Assembly (NCBI GenBank): GCA_947623975.1
Contig: CANQHY010000073.1
Location: 1-6,223, forward strand
From: an uncultured Bacilli bacterium
GTDB taxonomy: Bacteria > Bacillota_I > Bacilli_A > RF39 > UBA660
Direction: 5' to 3'
DNA length: 6,223 nt
Below the pieces are notes generated by a model. It ran no database searches. It was not told the origin of the DNA and saw nothing but the letters and a program-made list of their open reading frames with translations. Below are positions 1 to 5,085 of the stretch, piece by piece. Each line of letters opens with the position of its first letter. Position 1 is the first letter of the stretch. The translations under genes were made by a program, and so were the position numbers.

Positions 1-49
1 GGACATTTTGTTTTATAAATCATTTCAAAAAAGCGGACATTTTGTTTTA
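1..49. repeat. Two direct copies of a GGACATTTTGTTTTA motif, 34 bp apart
   Basis: The 15-mer GGACATTTTGTTTTA occurs at 1-15 and again, identically, at 35-49. The second copy is preceded by AAAAAAGC; the flank of the first lies outside the window. The sequence after each copy is only loosely alike. Repeated short motifs of this kind occur at the ends of some insertion sequences, and IS21-type ends carry several internal repeats, so this could be the right edge of an element lying to the left. No transposase reading frame is visible here, so that origin is only an inference. Confidence 0.45.
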
Positions 50-71
50 AAAGTCACATAAAAGTCAAAGT

Positions 72-97
72 AAAAAAAGATGGCTTAACATCTTTTA
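72..97 (-). terminator. Rho-independent terminator of the 80-aa coiled-coil gene
   Basis: Read on the minus strand, AAAAGATG (96-89) pairs with CATCTTTT (82-75) around a 6-nt loop (88-83). The T-run continues through 72, giving seven consecutive T. The 5' arm overlaps the TAA stop codon (97-95), so the terminator is fused to the gene end. On the plus strand the same hairpin is followed by only four T, so it would be a weaker stop for transcription entering from the left. Confidence 0.8.
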
Positions 98-337
98 TAT
101 CATATAATTATTAAAATATTGGTCATCATTAGGTTGATTATTTGAAAGTGGCATTGGTTTTACGTACATGTTATTATTTTCTAAATTATTGACTTTTCTT
201 TCCAATCTTCTTAGTTGCTTTTCAATATTTTCGACTCTTTCGCTTATTCGTCTTAATTCACTTTGACATTTACAATTACTATTGTTATATTGTGGTGTCT
301 GGGGTTGGAAAAATCCGTACGGAACTTGATTATTCAT
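95..337 (-). CDS. 80-aa Asn/Gln-rich coiled-coil protein, unknown function
   Basis: I do not recognise a named family. The start is ATG at 337-335, with a near-perfect Shine-Dalgarno AAAGGAGG (349-342) 4 nt upstream, and a terminator overlaps the stop codon, so the gene is very likely real. Three parts are visible. Residues 1-21 are rich in Asn, Gln, Pro and Tyr. A Cys-Lys-Cys follows at 22-24. Residues about 28-54 form a highly charged helix with uninterrupted a/d heptad positions I31, V35, I38, L42, L45, V49 and L52, predicting a parallel oligomeric coiled coil. Residues 55-80 are again Asn-rich and polar. There is no signal peptide or membrane segment, so it is probably cytoplasmic, or surface-associated without export by Sec. 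The composition recalls small coat or scaffold-type proteins, but nothing in the sequence proves this. It is divergent from trmB. Confidence 0.85.
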   Translation of the reverse strand: MNNQVPYGFFQPQTPQYNNSNCKCQSELRRISERVENIEKQLRRLERKVNNLENNNMYVKPMPLSNNQPNDDQYFNNYMI

Positions 338-358
338 ATATCCTCCTTTATTCGTTTT

Positions 359-388
359 ATTATATGCAATAGGCTATTACTGTGTTAT
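359..388 (-). promoter_or_regulatory. Candidate promoter of the 80-aa coiled-coil gene
   Basis: On the minus strand a perfect -10 TATAAT lies at 364-359. A weak -35, ATAACA (388-383, four of six consensus bases), is 18 bp upstream. Transcription would begin near 352, only a few bases before the Shine-Dalgarno site. The -35 overlaps the -10 of the opposing trmB promoter, so the two would compete. The -10 is convincing; the -35 is weak. Confidence 0.45.
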
Positions 389-391
389 AAT
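383..391 (+). promoter_or_regulatory. Extended -10 promoter of trmB
   Basis: TGTTATAAT (383-391) is a perfect extended -10 element (TGn plus TATAAT). No good -35 is seen at 16-18 bp spacing, which an extended -10 can tolerate. The expected transcription start is around 397-399. This falls after the upstream-most in-frame TTG (396) and supports translation from the TTG at 408. Confidence 0.6.
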
Positions 392-397
392 AAGCTT

Positions 398-410
398 GGT
401 GATTTTTTTG
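398..410 (+). promoter_or_regulatory. Ribosome-binding site deciding the trmB TTG start
   Basis: GGTGAT (398-403) matches the downstream half of the anti-Shine-Dalgarno complement AGGAGGTGATC. In that register, the position equivalent to the end of AGGAGG falls at 399, leaving 8 nt to the TTG at 408, a normal spacing. The site lies within a few bases of the predicted transcript 5' end, so the mRNA would have a leader of only about 10 nt. Confidence 0.5.
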
Positions 411-1049
411 AGATTGCGAAATGTTAAAAATAAAGAAAGTATACTTAAAAGTTCAACCTTTATTGTAGAAAATGCGTCTAATATTAAAGGAAAGTGGCAT
501 GAATTTTTTGGTAATAGCGGACCTATTTATCTAGAAATAGGGATGGGTAAAGGTGATTTTATAATAGAAAATGCTAAGAAATACCCGAATATTAATTTTG
601 TAGGTATCGAAAAATACGATAGTGTGATAGTAAGAGCTGCGAAAAAGTTAGAAAATGAAGATTTACCCAATTTGAAATTAATTAGAATGGACGCTAGATT
701 TATTGAGGATGTATTCTTTAAGGAAATAGATAGACTGTATTTAAATTTTTCTGATCCTTGGCCTAAGAAAAGGCATAGTGAAAGGAGATTAACTAGCAGA
801 ACCTTTTTGAACAAGTATGATTCAATATTTAAAAAGTGTAAAGAAATTGTTATGAAAACGGATAATTTGTCATTGTTTGCCTTTTCGTTAGAGTCATTGA
901 GTCAGTATGGTTATATATTACAAAAAGTGTCTTTTGATTTGCATAATAGCGATATAGAGGGCAATATCATGACTGAGTACGAAAGAAAATTTGTTACTAA
1001 TGGTGTAAAAATAAATTATTTAGTAGCAAAAAAAGATGTTAATTTATAA
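408..1049 (+). CDS. trmB: tRNA (guanine-N7-)-methyltransferase TrmB
   Basis: TrmB uses S-adenosylmethionine to make m7G at position 46 in the tRNA variable loop; it is cytoplasmic. From the TTG at 408 the product has 213 residues and begins MRLRN, as family members commonly do (MRxRxK-like). That is also the usual length in Bacilli. The SAM-binding loop is EIGMGKGDF (43-51), with an acidic IEK strand end at 67-69 and MDA around 94-96. The family hallmark LNFSDPWPKKRH lies at 112-123, KTD at 150-152 and the C-terminal TEYE at 189-192. All key motifs are intact. TTG 396 and GTG 399 are in-frame alternatives, but they lie at or before the predicted transcription start and would add a non-homologous MVIF-type prefix. 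No terminator is seen after the gene, so read-through into the lipoprotein gene 66 nt downstream is possible. Confidence 0.97.
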   Translation: MRLRNVKNKESILKSSTFIVENASNIKGKWHEFFGNSGPIYLEIGMGKGDFIIENAKKYPNINFVGIEKYDSVIVRAAKKLENEDLPNLKLIRMDARFIEDVFFKEIDRLYLNFSDPWPKKRHSERRLTSRTFLNKYDSIFKKCKEIVMKTDNLSLFAFSLESLSQYGYILQKVSFDLHNSDIEGNIMTEYERKFVTNGVKINYLVAKKDVNL

Positions 1050-1086
1050 AAAAAGTGCTAAAATTATGTTAATATATTAATTAGTT

Positions 1087-1095
1087 TGTTATAAT
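1087..1095 (+). promoter_or_regulatory. Extended -10 promoter of the envelope operon
   Basis: TGTTATAAT (1087-1095) is identical to the extended -10 before trmB and lies 20 nt upstream of the lipoprotein ATG. No convincing -35 is seen. Initiation near 1102 would leave a short leader containing the ribosome-binding site AGGTG (1107-1111). It could serve the four-gene block up to the terminator at 3471-3504. Confidence 0.5.
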
Positions 1096-1115
1096 TATTA
1101 TAGAGTAGGTGTAAT

Positions 1116-1769
1116 ATGAAAAGAATTATATTTTTAGTTACCTTGCTTGTGCTTTTTACAGGGTGCTCTATTAAAAATATAAATGATTCTGACATCAATG
1201 ATGTTATAGAATTTGCTTTAAGTAGTGAAGATGATGTTACTAATATAGTTTCCGATGGATACAAATTTTATCTTCCACGTGGAATTAAAGTAATCGATAA
1301 AAAAAATTTTAATTATGAGTTGTTATCTAATGAGACAGATTACTATCTTTATGTTGATTTAATATCCTATTATCACAAGGTAGAATTAGATTATACTGTT
1401 AATAAAAATTCTTATTTTTCTAAGAAATTATCTTATAATGGTAAGAATGGTTATATTGAAATCGACAATTATAAAGATGATAAATATTATTTAAAAATAT
1501 TTTATAATTATGCTAAAATTGAAACATATATAGATGCAAAATATTTAAATACTGCGATATATGACTCTATTAAAATACTTTCATCGGTTGTTTATAATGA
1601 TACGATAATTGAAACGTTGGTTGGTGAGTATTCAAAGGAAACGAATGAAGAGGAATTCAGCCTTTTTGATTCTAAAAGAAAAGAAGGAACATTTTTGGAT
1701 TATATTGAAGAGTACGATGTATATAAAGGCGACGATAACGAAAAAGACGAAGATTTCTTGAACGCTTAA
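1116..1769 (+). CDS. Putative lipoprotein, 217 aa, unknown function
   Basis: The family is not identified by name. The N-terminus is a short lipoprotein signal: MKR, a hydrophobic stretch 4-14, then a lipobox LFTGC with the lipidated cysteine at residue 17. Phe at -3 is slightly off consensus, while Thr and Gly at -2 and -1 fit. After Lgt/Lsp processing the protein should be anchored on the outer face of the membrane. The mature part is Tyr/Asp/Lys-rich with alternating beta-like strands, for example GYKFYLPRG (48-56) and LYVDLISYYHK (78-88), and looks like a compact globular domain to about residue 160. A strongly acidic, probably disordered tail (about 180-217) follows. ATG 1116 is preceded by AGGTG at 4 nt. 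It is the first gene of the block; the next starts 24 nt after its stop, so a role with the membrane proteins downstream is plausible but inferred. Confidence 0.88.
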   Translation: MKRIIFLVTLLVLFTGCSIKNINDSDINDVIEFALSSEDDVTNIVSDGYKFYLPRGIKVIDKKNFNYELLSNETDYYLYVDLISYYHKVELDYTVNKNSYFSKKLSYNGKNGYIEIDNYKDDKYYLKIFYNYAKIETYIDAKYLNTAIYDSIKILSSVVYNDTIIETLVGEYSKETNEEEFSLFDSKRKEGTFLDYIEEYDVYKGDDNEKDEDFLNA

Positions 1770-1793
1770 TAAATAACGAGTGAGGTGCTTTTT

Positions 1794-2762
1794 ATGGGAT
1801 TATTAGATAAATTAAAAAATGTATTTTTTGAAGAGGAATATGTTGAAGTAGAAGAGCCAGTAAAAAAAGAAAAAGTTACGGTAGCCAAAAAGATAGAGAC
1901 TCCGGAGGTAAAAAAGGAGCGACAGGAGGTCTTTAGACAAGAACTCTCTAAAGAAGAAAACGAACCTTTAAAAGAAGAAAACGAAATTGAAACAACACCA
2001 AAAGATCATGAACACGATTTTAGATTCCCAATGGATTTTGATGATAAAGATTTTGAAATTGAAGATCTAAAAGAAGAACCTAAAGAGGAGTTGACGAAGG
2101 AAAAAGTAGAAGAAGAAATTTATGAAGAGGTTATTAAAGAGGAAAAAGAAAATCCTTTGATTGATGATTATCATCTTGGAAACGGTTATCAAGGATTATA
2201 TGAGGGAAATGATAGAAAAGATAAAAAGCCTGGATTTTCATTATCTCCCATTATTTCACCTGTATATGGTATATTAGATAAGAATTATCGAAAAGATGAA
2301 ATAGTTACTAAAAAAGAGGTAAGGTTATCTGTGACGCCTAAAAAAGTTGATTTGGATTCTGTAAGAGAAAAAGCTTATGGAGATTTAGTAAATGAGATAA
2401 CGGAGTCTATTCATGAAGAGGTAAAGCCAAAAGAAGAAAAAATTAGTGAAGATAATCTTTTATATGATTTAAATGAGGAAGATTCGCCAGCTGTAAAAGT
2501 TGTTACCGTTGGCGATGCTGAGGAATATTTTAACGATTTAGGGTTAGAATACAATGTCGACTATAAAGTAGAGAAAGAAGCAGTACCGTCAAACGATAGC
2601 AGTGAAAAGAGGATTTCACGTAGATCTGAAAGAAAAAGAGTAGAGTTAGAAAATGAAGAAAATGGAAATGCTAGTGAAGATATGATTAGCCAAAGTGATA
2701 AGGAAGACGATAGCAATTTATTTGATTTAATTGATTCTATGTACGAAGATAAGGAGGGATAG
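1794..2762 (+). CDS. 322-aa charged, mostly disordered protein with conserved-looking SPIISPVYG core
   Basis: There is no named function. I chose the ATG at 1794 because GAGGTG (1782-1787) lies 6 nt upstream; a GTG at 1785 is in frame but lies within that site. Residues 1-13 (MGLLDKLKNVFFE) look like an amphipathic helix resembling the membrane-targeting N-terminus of SepF. Residues 14-145 are Glu/Lys-rich and low complexity, with an RFPMDF patch at 77-82. A hydrophobic island at 148-165, FSLSPIISPVYGILDKNY, stands out and resembles a motif I recall from hypothetical proteins of gut Bacilli. Further short patches are VVTVGDAEEYFNDLGL (236-251) and a C-terminal LFDLIDSMYED (309-319). There is no SepF domain and no transmembrane helix. 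The pattern of short motifs in a disordered chain suggests a membrane-associated scaffold or adaptor. It ends 1 nt before the DUF948-like gene, whose ribosome-binding site lies inside it. Confidence 0.9.
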   Translation: MGLLDKLKNVFFEEEYVEVEEPVKKEKVTVAKKIETPEVKKERQEVFRQELSKEENEPLKEENEIETTPKDHEHDFRFPMDFDDKDFEIEDLKEEPKEELTKEKVEEEIYEEVIKEEKENPLIDDYHLGNGYQGLYEGNDRKDKKPGFSLSPIISPVYGILDKNYRKDEIVTKKEVRLSVTPKKVDLDSVREKAYGDLVNEITESIHEEVKPKEEKISEDNLLYDLNEEDSPAVKVVTVGDAEEYFNDLGLEYNVDYKVEKEAVPSNDSSEKRISRRSERKRVELENEENGNASEDMISQSDKEDDSNLFDLIDSMYEDKEG

Positions 2763-2763
2763 A

Positions 2764-3078
2764 ATGGAAATTTTAAATGACATATTACCCATAGTTTTAT
2801 ATTTTCTAGGAGCTGCGTTGTTGGTTGTAGTAATAATGTTAGTGGTAAAATTAACATATACTGTAGATAAGGTTAATGTTTTATTAGATGACATTGAATC
2901 TAAGTCGCAGTCGCTTAATGGATTGTTTAATGCTATCGATTCTGTTAGTAATACGATAACGTCGACGAATGCTAAAATTGTTGAGACCTTTACTAAGGTT
3001 ATCAGCAAATTATTAAGCATGAGAAAAAAGAAAAAAGAAAATAAAAAAATGGAAGAGGAGATTGATGAAAATGAGTAA
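2764..3078 (+). CDS. DUF948-like single-pass membrane protein, 104 aa
   Basis: The start is ATG 2764 with AAGGAGG (2751-2757) 6 nt upstream. The N-terminal extracytoplasmic part is very short and is followed by one transmembrane helix (about residues 8-30, rich in Leu/Val). A helical region then continues (31-85) with the DUF948-type spacing of TVDKVNVLLDDI and later IDSVSNTI and TNAKIV. The C-terminus is a Lys run followed by an acidic end (87-104). In Bacillus subtilis the DUF948 protein YtxG is encoded directly before YtxH, and the same order is seen here, which supports the assignment. The molecular function of DUF948 proteins is not established. The gene overlaps the next one by 14 bp, indicating translational coupling. 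An in-frame upstream start extending the ORF is unlikely, because it would lie inside the preceding gene and skip the strong ribosome-binding site. Confidence 0.85.
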   Translation: MEILNDILPIVLYFLGAALLVVVIMLVVKLTYTVDKVNVLLDDIESKSQSLNGLFNAIDSVSNTITSTNAKIVETFTKVISKLLSMRKKKKENKKMEEEIDENE

Positions 3079-3469
3079 AAATAGTGGAACTGTAAAGTTT
3101 GTTGCAGGACTTTTGGTTGGTGTAGGATTAGGAGTTTTGTTTGCTCCTAAAAGTGGTAGTGAAACAAGAGAAGATTTAAAGAATTTATTTGAAGACATGT
3201 TAGATAAAGCTAAAAATATAAAACCTCAAGAAGTAAAAGAAAATTTCGAGAAAAAAATAGAAGAAATAAAAAGGGAATTAAAAGAATTAGATAAAGAGAA
3301 AGTTTTAGCTATTGCCAAGGAAAAAGGAAGAAGACTAAAAGATAAATGTGAAGAATTAGCTTCTTATGCCAAGGAAAAAAGTATGCCTGTTCTAGAGAAT
3401 ACAGCTAAAGAATTAAAAGAAAAGACAGCTGATGTAGTAAGAGATGTATTAGCAAAATTAGAAAGTTAA
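3065..3469 (+). CDS. YtxH-domain membrane protein, 134 aa
   Basis: Residues 8-26 form a glycine-rich hydrophobic segment (GLLVGVGLGVLFAP, 15-28) followed at once by KSGSETREDLK (29-39). This Gly-rich helix plus APKSG-x-ETR signature defines the YtxH family, general-stress-associated envelope proteins of Bacillota with no known biochemical activity. The rest (about 40-134) is one long amphipathic, Lys/Glu-rich helix with an imperfect 18-residue repeat (AKEKG at 84-88, AKEKS at 102-106), similar in style to LEA or apolipoprotein-like helices that lie on membranes. ATG 3065 follows GAGGAG (3055-3060) by 4 nt; ATG 3071 at 10 nt spacing is the alternative and would remove two residues. It is the last gene of the block, and the terminator starts 1 nt after its stop. 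Confidence 0.9.
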   Translation: MKMSKNSGTVKFVAGLLVGVGLGVLFAPKSGSETREDLKNLFEDMLDKAKNIKPQEVKENFEKKIEEIKRELKELDKEKVLAIAKEKGRRLKDKCEELASYAKEKSMPVLENTAKELKEKTADVVRDVLAKLES

Positions 3470-3470
3470 T

Positions 3471-3504
3471 AAAAAGGTTACCGCAAATAAGTGGTAACCT
3501 TTTT
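3471..3504. terminator. Bidirectional rho-independent terminator between convergent genes
   Basis: AAAAAGGTTACC (3471-3482) and GGTAACCTTTTT (3493-3504) form a perfect 12-bp stem with a 10-nt loop. Each strand ends in five T, followed by ATTATT on the plus strand. It begins 1 nt after the YtxH-gene stop and ends 1 nt before the serine-hydrolase stop codon, so it serves both convergent transcripts. Confidence 0.92.
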
Positions 3505-3505
3505 A

Positions 3506-4987
3506 TTATTTTATTTTTCTTAAAGATTTTTCTATGTGTTCTTCTTTTTCAGCATATCCTGTTACATCTTCGAGCATTTTGTATTGTAAGGCTAAATCTA
3601 AACATTTGTGGGTTATTTCATCTCTATCCCAAGCAAATGTTGTTGCATCTATCATTTCTGTTCCATTTGGCAACGTAAGTATTTTACAACCATTTGCAGT
3701 TGTTTTAACTTTTTCTTTTATTGCTGGGTTGATATATGTTATACGATTGTGACTTCTATTACTTAAAAAAGATAAATTTATACCATTTACTGGGTCAACA
3801 GTATGTTGAGTTCCACTCCATCCAGCTGATGCAAAACTCTTTCCACTAAGTGGTTGATAAACCTCACTTAAGTTTGGATCAGGATTTTTAGCATAACATA
3901 ACATACCATAATACTGTGTATATTTATTATTTCCACAACTATCTACATAATCGATTCCAGTTTTATTTCTTGCCATATAATCTCTAACTCTTGGATTTAT
4001 TATCTTTCCATCACTTAGAGCTCTAGATAATTTAGTCATATCATCTGCAGTAGAGAAAAGACCAGCATGACCACTTAATAATCCTTGAGGTTGACCTAAT
4101 ATTCTAGCTTTATCATCAGTTGAAATTCCGGGTTCATTATAGTCACGCATTACGATATTATTGTTTTCTAATACTCTTACATCATAGTTACAATTAGCGG
4201 TAACATCTAACTTACTATGATCTATGTTTACGTAAGTTGATTCCATACCTATGTCTTTTAGAACCTCATTAAATAAAAAATCTTTGTATTTCATTCCAGT
4301 TGCACCTTCAATTACATATTTCAATACTATCGGAGCAAAATCGTTATACCTATTTCCAACTGGTGAAATTTTTTTCCTTACTGTTTCTTTAAATAGTATA
4401 TCTTGAGCTTCGTCAACACTTTGAGCACTATCTATTCTTTTTCTTGTTTCAAGTGGTAAAAACGTTAACAAATCATAAACTGTAACGTTTTTTAATTCTT
4501 CAAATTGTGGTGCATATTTTACGATACGATCTTTTAATTTAATCTGTTTTTGTTCAACTAATTTTAATGTGGCAAGAGCCGTGAAAAGTTTTGTGCAGGA
4601 TGCTAAATCGAAGATTGTATCTTCATTCATTGGTTTTATACTTGAATGAAAAGTACCATTTTCTAGCTTAATTTCTTCTTGATTACCAATTACTAAAGTT
4701 TCCTGAAAATGAGGACTACCGTATGATATTACTGCTCCAGGAGCTAATTTTCTTTCTAAAATAAAATTTTTTAGTGATGTATCGATTCCTGATTTCGTGT
4801 ATAGAATATTTCTTAACTCATCAATAGAAGCATCTTTATTCTCTTTAAGAACATCTAATACTGTATCGAGTAATTCTTTATATTTTTTCATTGAACATAA
4901 GCTTCTTTGACTAACTTCTCCGCCCGTGTTCTGTGTTCGATATAATTTGTGTAAATAATTATTCAAATAATTATTTAAATTTTCCAT
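3506..4987 (-). CDS. Beta-lactamase-fold serine hydrolase, 493 aa, cytoplasmic
   Basis: This belongs to the serine beta-lactamase/penicillin-binding-protein-like family (class C, EstB and related hydrolases). The start is ATG 4987 (MENLNNYL), with AAAAAGGGGG (5004-4995) 7 nt upstream. A longer in-frame ATG at 5047 would lie inside the promoter. Residues 1-75 are a helical extension of unknown role. The catalytic SxxK is S130-C-T-K133 in FDLASCTKLFTA. The second motif is Y214-N-D216. A family-typical SGHAGLFST lies at 305-313. The third motif, normally HTG in a GHTGFTGT context, reads S387-A-G389 followed by WSGTQ, so the His/Lys and Thr are missing. NRSHNR (410-415) matches the usual TNRxHP-like strand end. 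There is no signal peptide, lipobox or membrane helix, unlike most exported relatives, so the substrate is probably intracellular: an ester, amide or D-amino-acid peptide. Substrate and pathway cannot be read from the sequence. Confidence 0.9.
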   Translation of the reverse strand: MENLNNYLNNYLHKLYRTQNTGGEVSQRSLCSMKKYKELLDTVLDVLKENKDASIDELRNILYTKSGIDTSLKNFILERKLAPGAVISYGSPHFQETLVIGNQEEIKLENGTFHSSIKPMNEDTIFDLASCTKLFTALATLKLVEQKQIKLKDRIVKYAPQFEELKNVTVYDLLTFLPLETRKRIDSAQSVDEAQDILFKETVRKKISPVGNRYNDFAPIVLKYVIEGATGMKYKDFLFNEVLKDIGMESTYVNIDHSKLDVTANCNYDVRVLENNNIVMRDYNEPGISTDDKARILGQPQGLLSGHAGLFSTADDMTKLSRALSDGKIINPRVRDYMARNKTGIDYVDSCGNNKYTQYYGMLCYAKNPDPNLSEVYQPLSGKSFASAGWSGTQHTVDPVNGINLSFLSNRSHNRITYINPAIKEKVKTTANGCKILTLPNGTEMIDATTFAWDRDEITHKCLDLALQYKMLEDVTGYAEKEEHIEKSLRKIK

Positions 4988-5018
4988 TTTTAAACCCCCT
5001 TTTTGAGAATGTTTTATG

Positions 5019-5047
5019 ATTATACCATAAAACTTAGAAAAAATCAA
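5019..5047 (-). promoter_or_regulatory. Sigma-A-type promoter of the serine hydrolase gene
   Basis: On the minus strand the -35 is TTGATT (5047-5042) and the -10 is TATAAT (5024-5019), with an exact 17-bp spacer and an extended TGG immediately upstream of the -10. Transcription should begin near 5012, giving a leader of about 25 nt that contains the AAAAAGGGGG ribosome-binding site. It looks like a strong housekeeping promoter. Confidence 0.82.
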
Positions 5048-5051
5048 ATAA

Positions 5052-5079
5052 TTGACTTTAATAATATTTATGATAAACT
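5052..5079 (+). promoter_or_regulatory. Promoter of the tyrS T-box leader
   Basis: The -35 is TTGACT (5052-5057). A 16-bp spacer leads to an extended -10, TGATAAACT (5071-5079; hexamer TAAACT). Initiation near 5086 would place the transcript start just before the base of T-box stem I at 5091. Its -35 is only 4 bp from the -35 of the opposing hydrolase promoter. Confidence 0.65.
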
Positions 5080-5085
5080 AATGAT

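Noticed and set aside
1..49. CRISPR-like repeat at the left edge
   Set aside because: There are only two 15-bp copies, with no further units and spacers that are themselves AT-rich and partly similar. No cas gene is present.
527..814. 95-codon open frame on the minus strand inside trmB
   Set aside because: It lies wholly opposite conserved trmB motifs, has no convincing ribosome-binding site, and its hydrophobic translation is the usual shadow of AT-rich coding sequence.
1064..1264. 66-codon minus-strand frame across the lipoprotein promoter
   Set aside because: It overlaps the promoter and signal peptide of the lipoprotein gene on the other strand and has no ribosome-binding site.
1794..2762. 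Calling the 322-aa protein SepF
   Set aside because: Only the first 13 or so residues resemble SepF. The globular SepF domain is absent and the protein is about twice the usual length.
2561..3198. Three minus-strand open frames opposite the 322-aa, DUF948 and YtxH genes
   Set aside because: All lie antisense to genes with strong ribosome-binding sites and recognisable domains. Their Leu/Ser/Phe-rich composition is that of antisense Lys/Glu codons.
4988..5047. Extending the serine hydrolase to the ATG at 5047
   Set aside because: The extension would cover its own -35/-10 promoter and the AAAAAGGGGG ribosome-binding site, and adds no signal peptide or family-like sequence.
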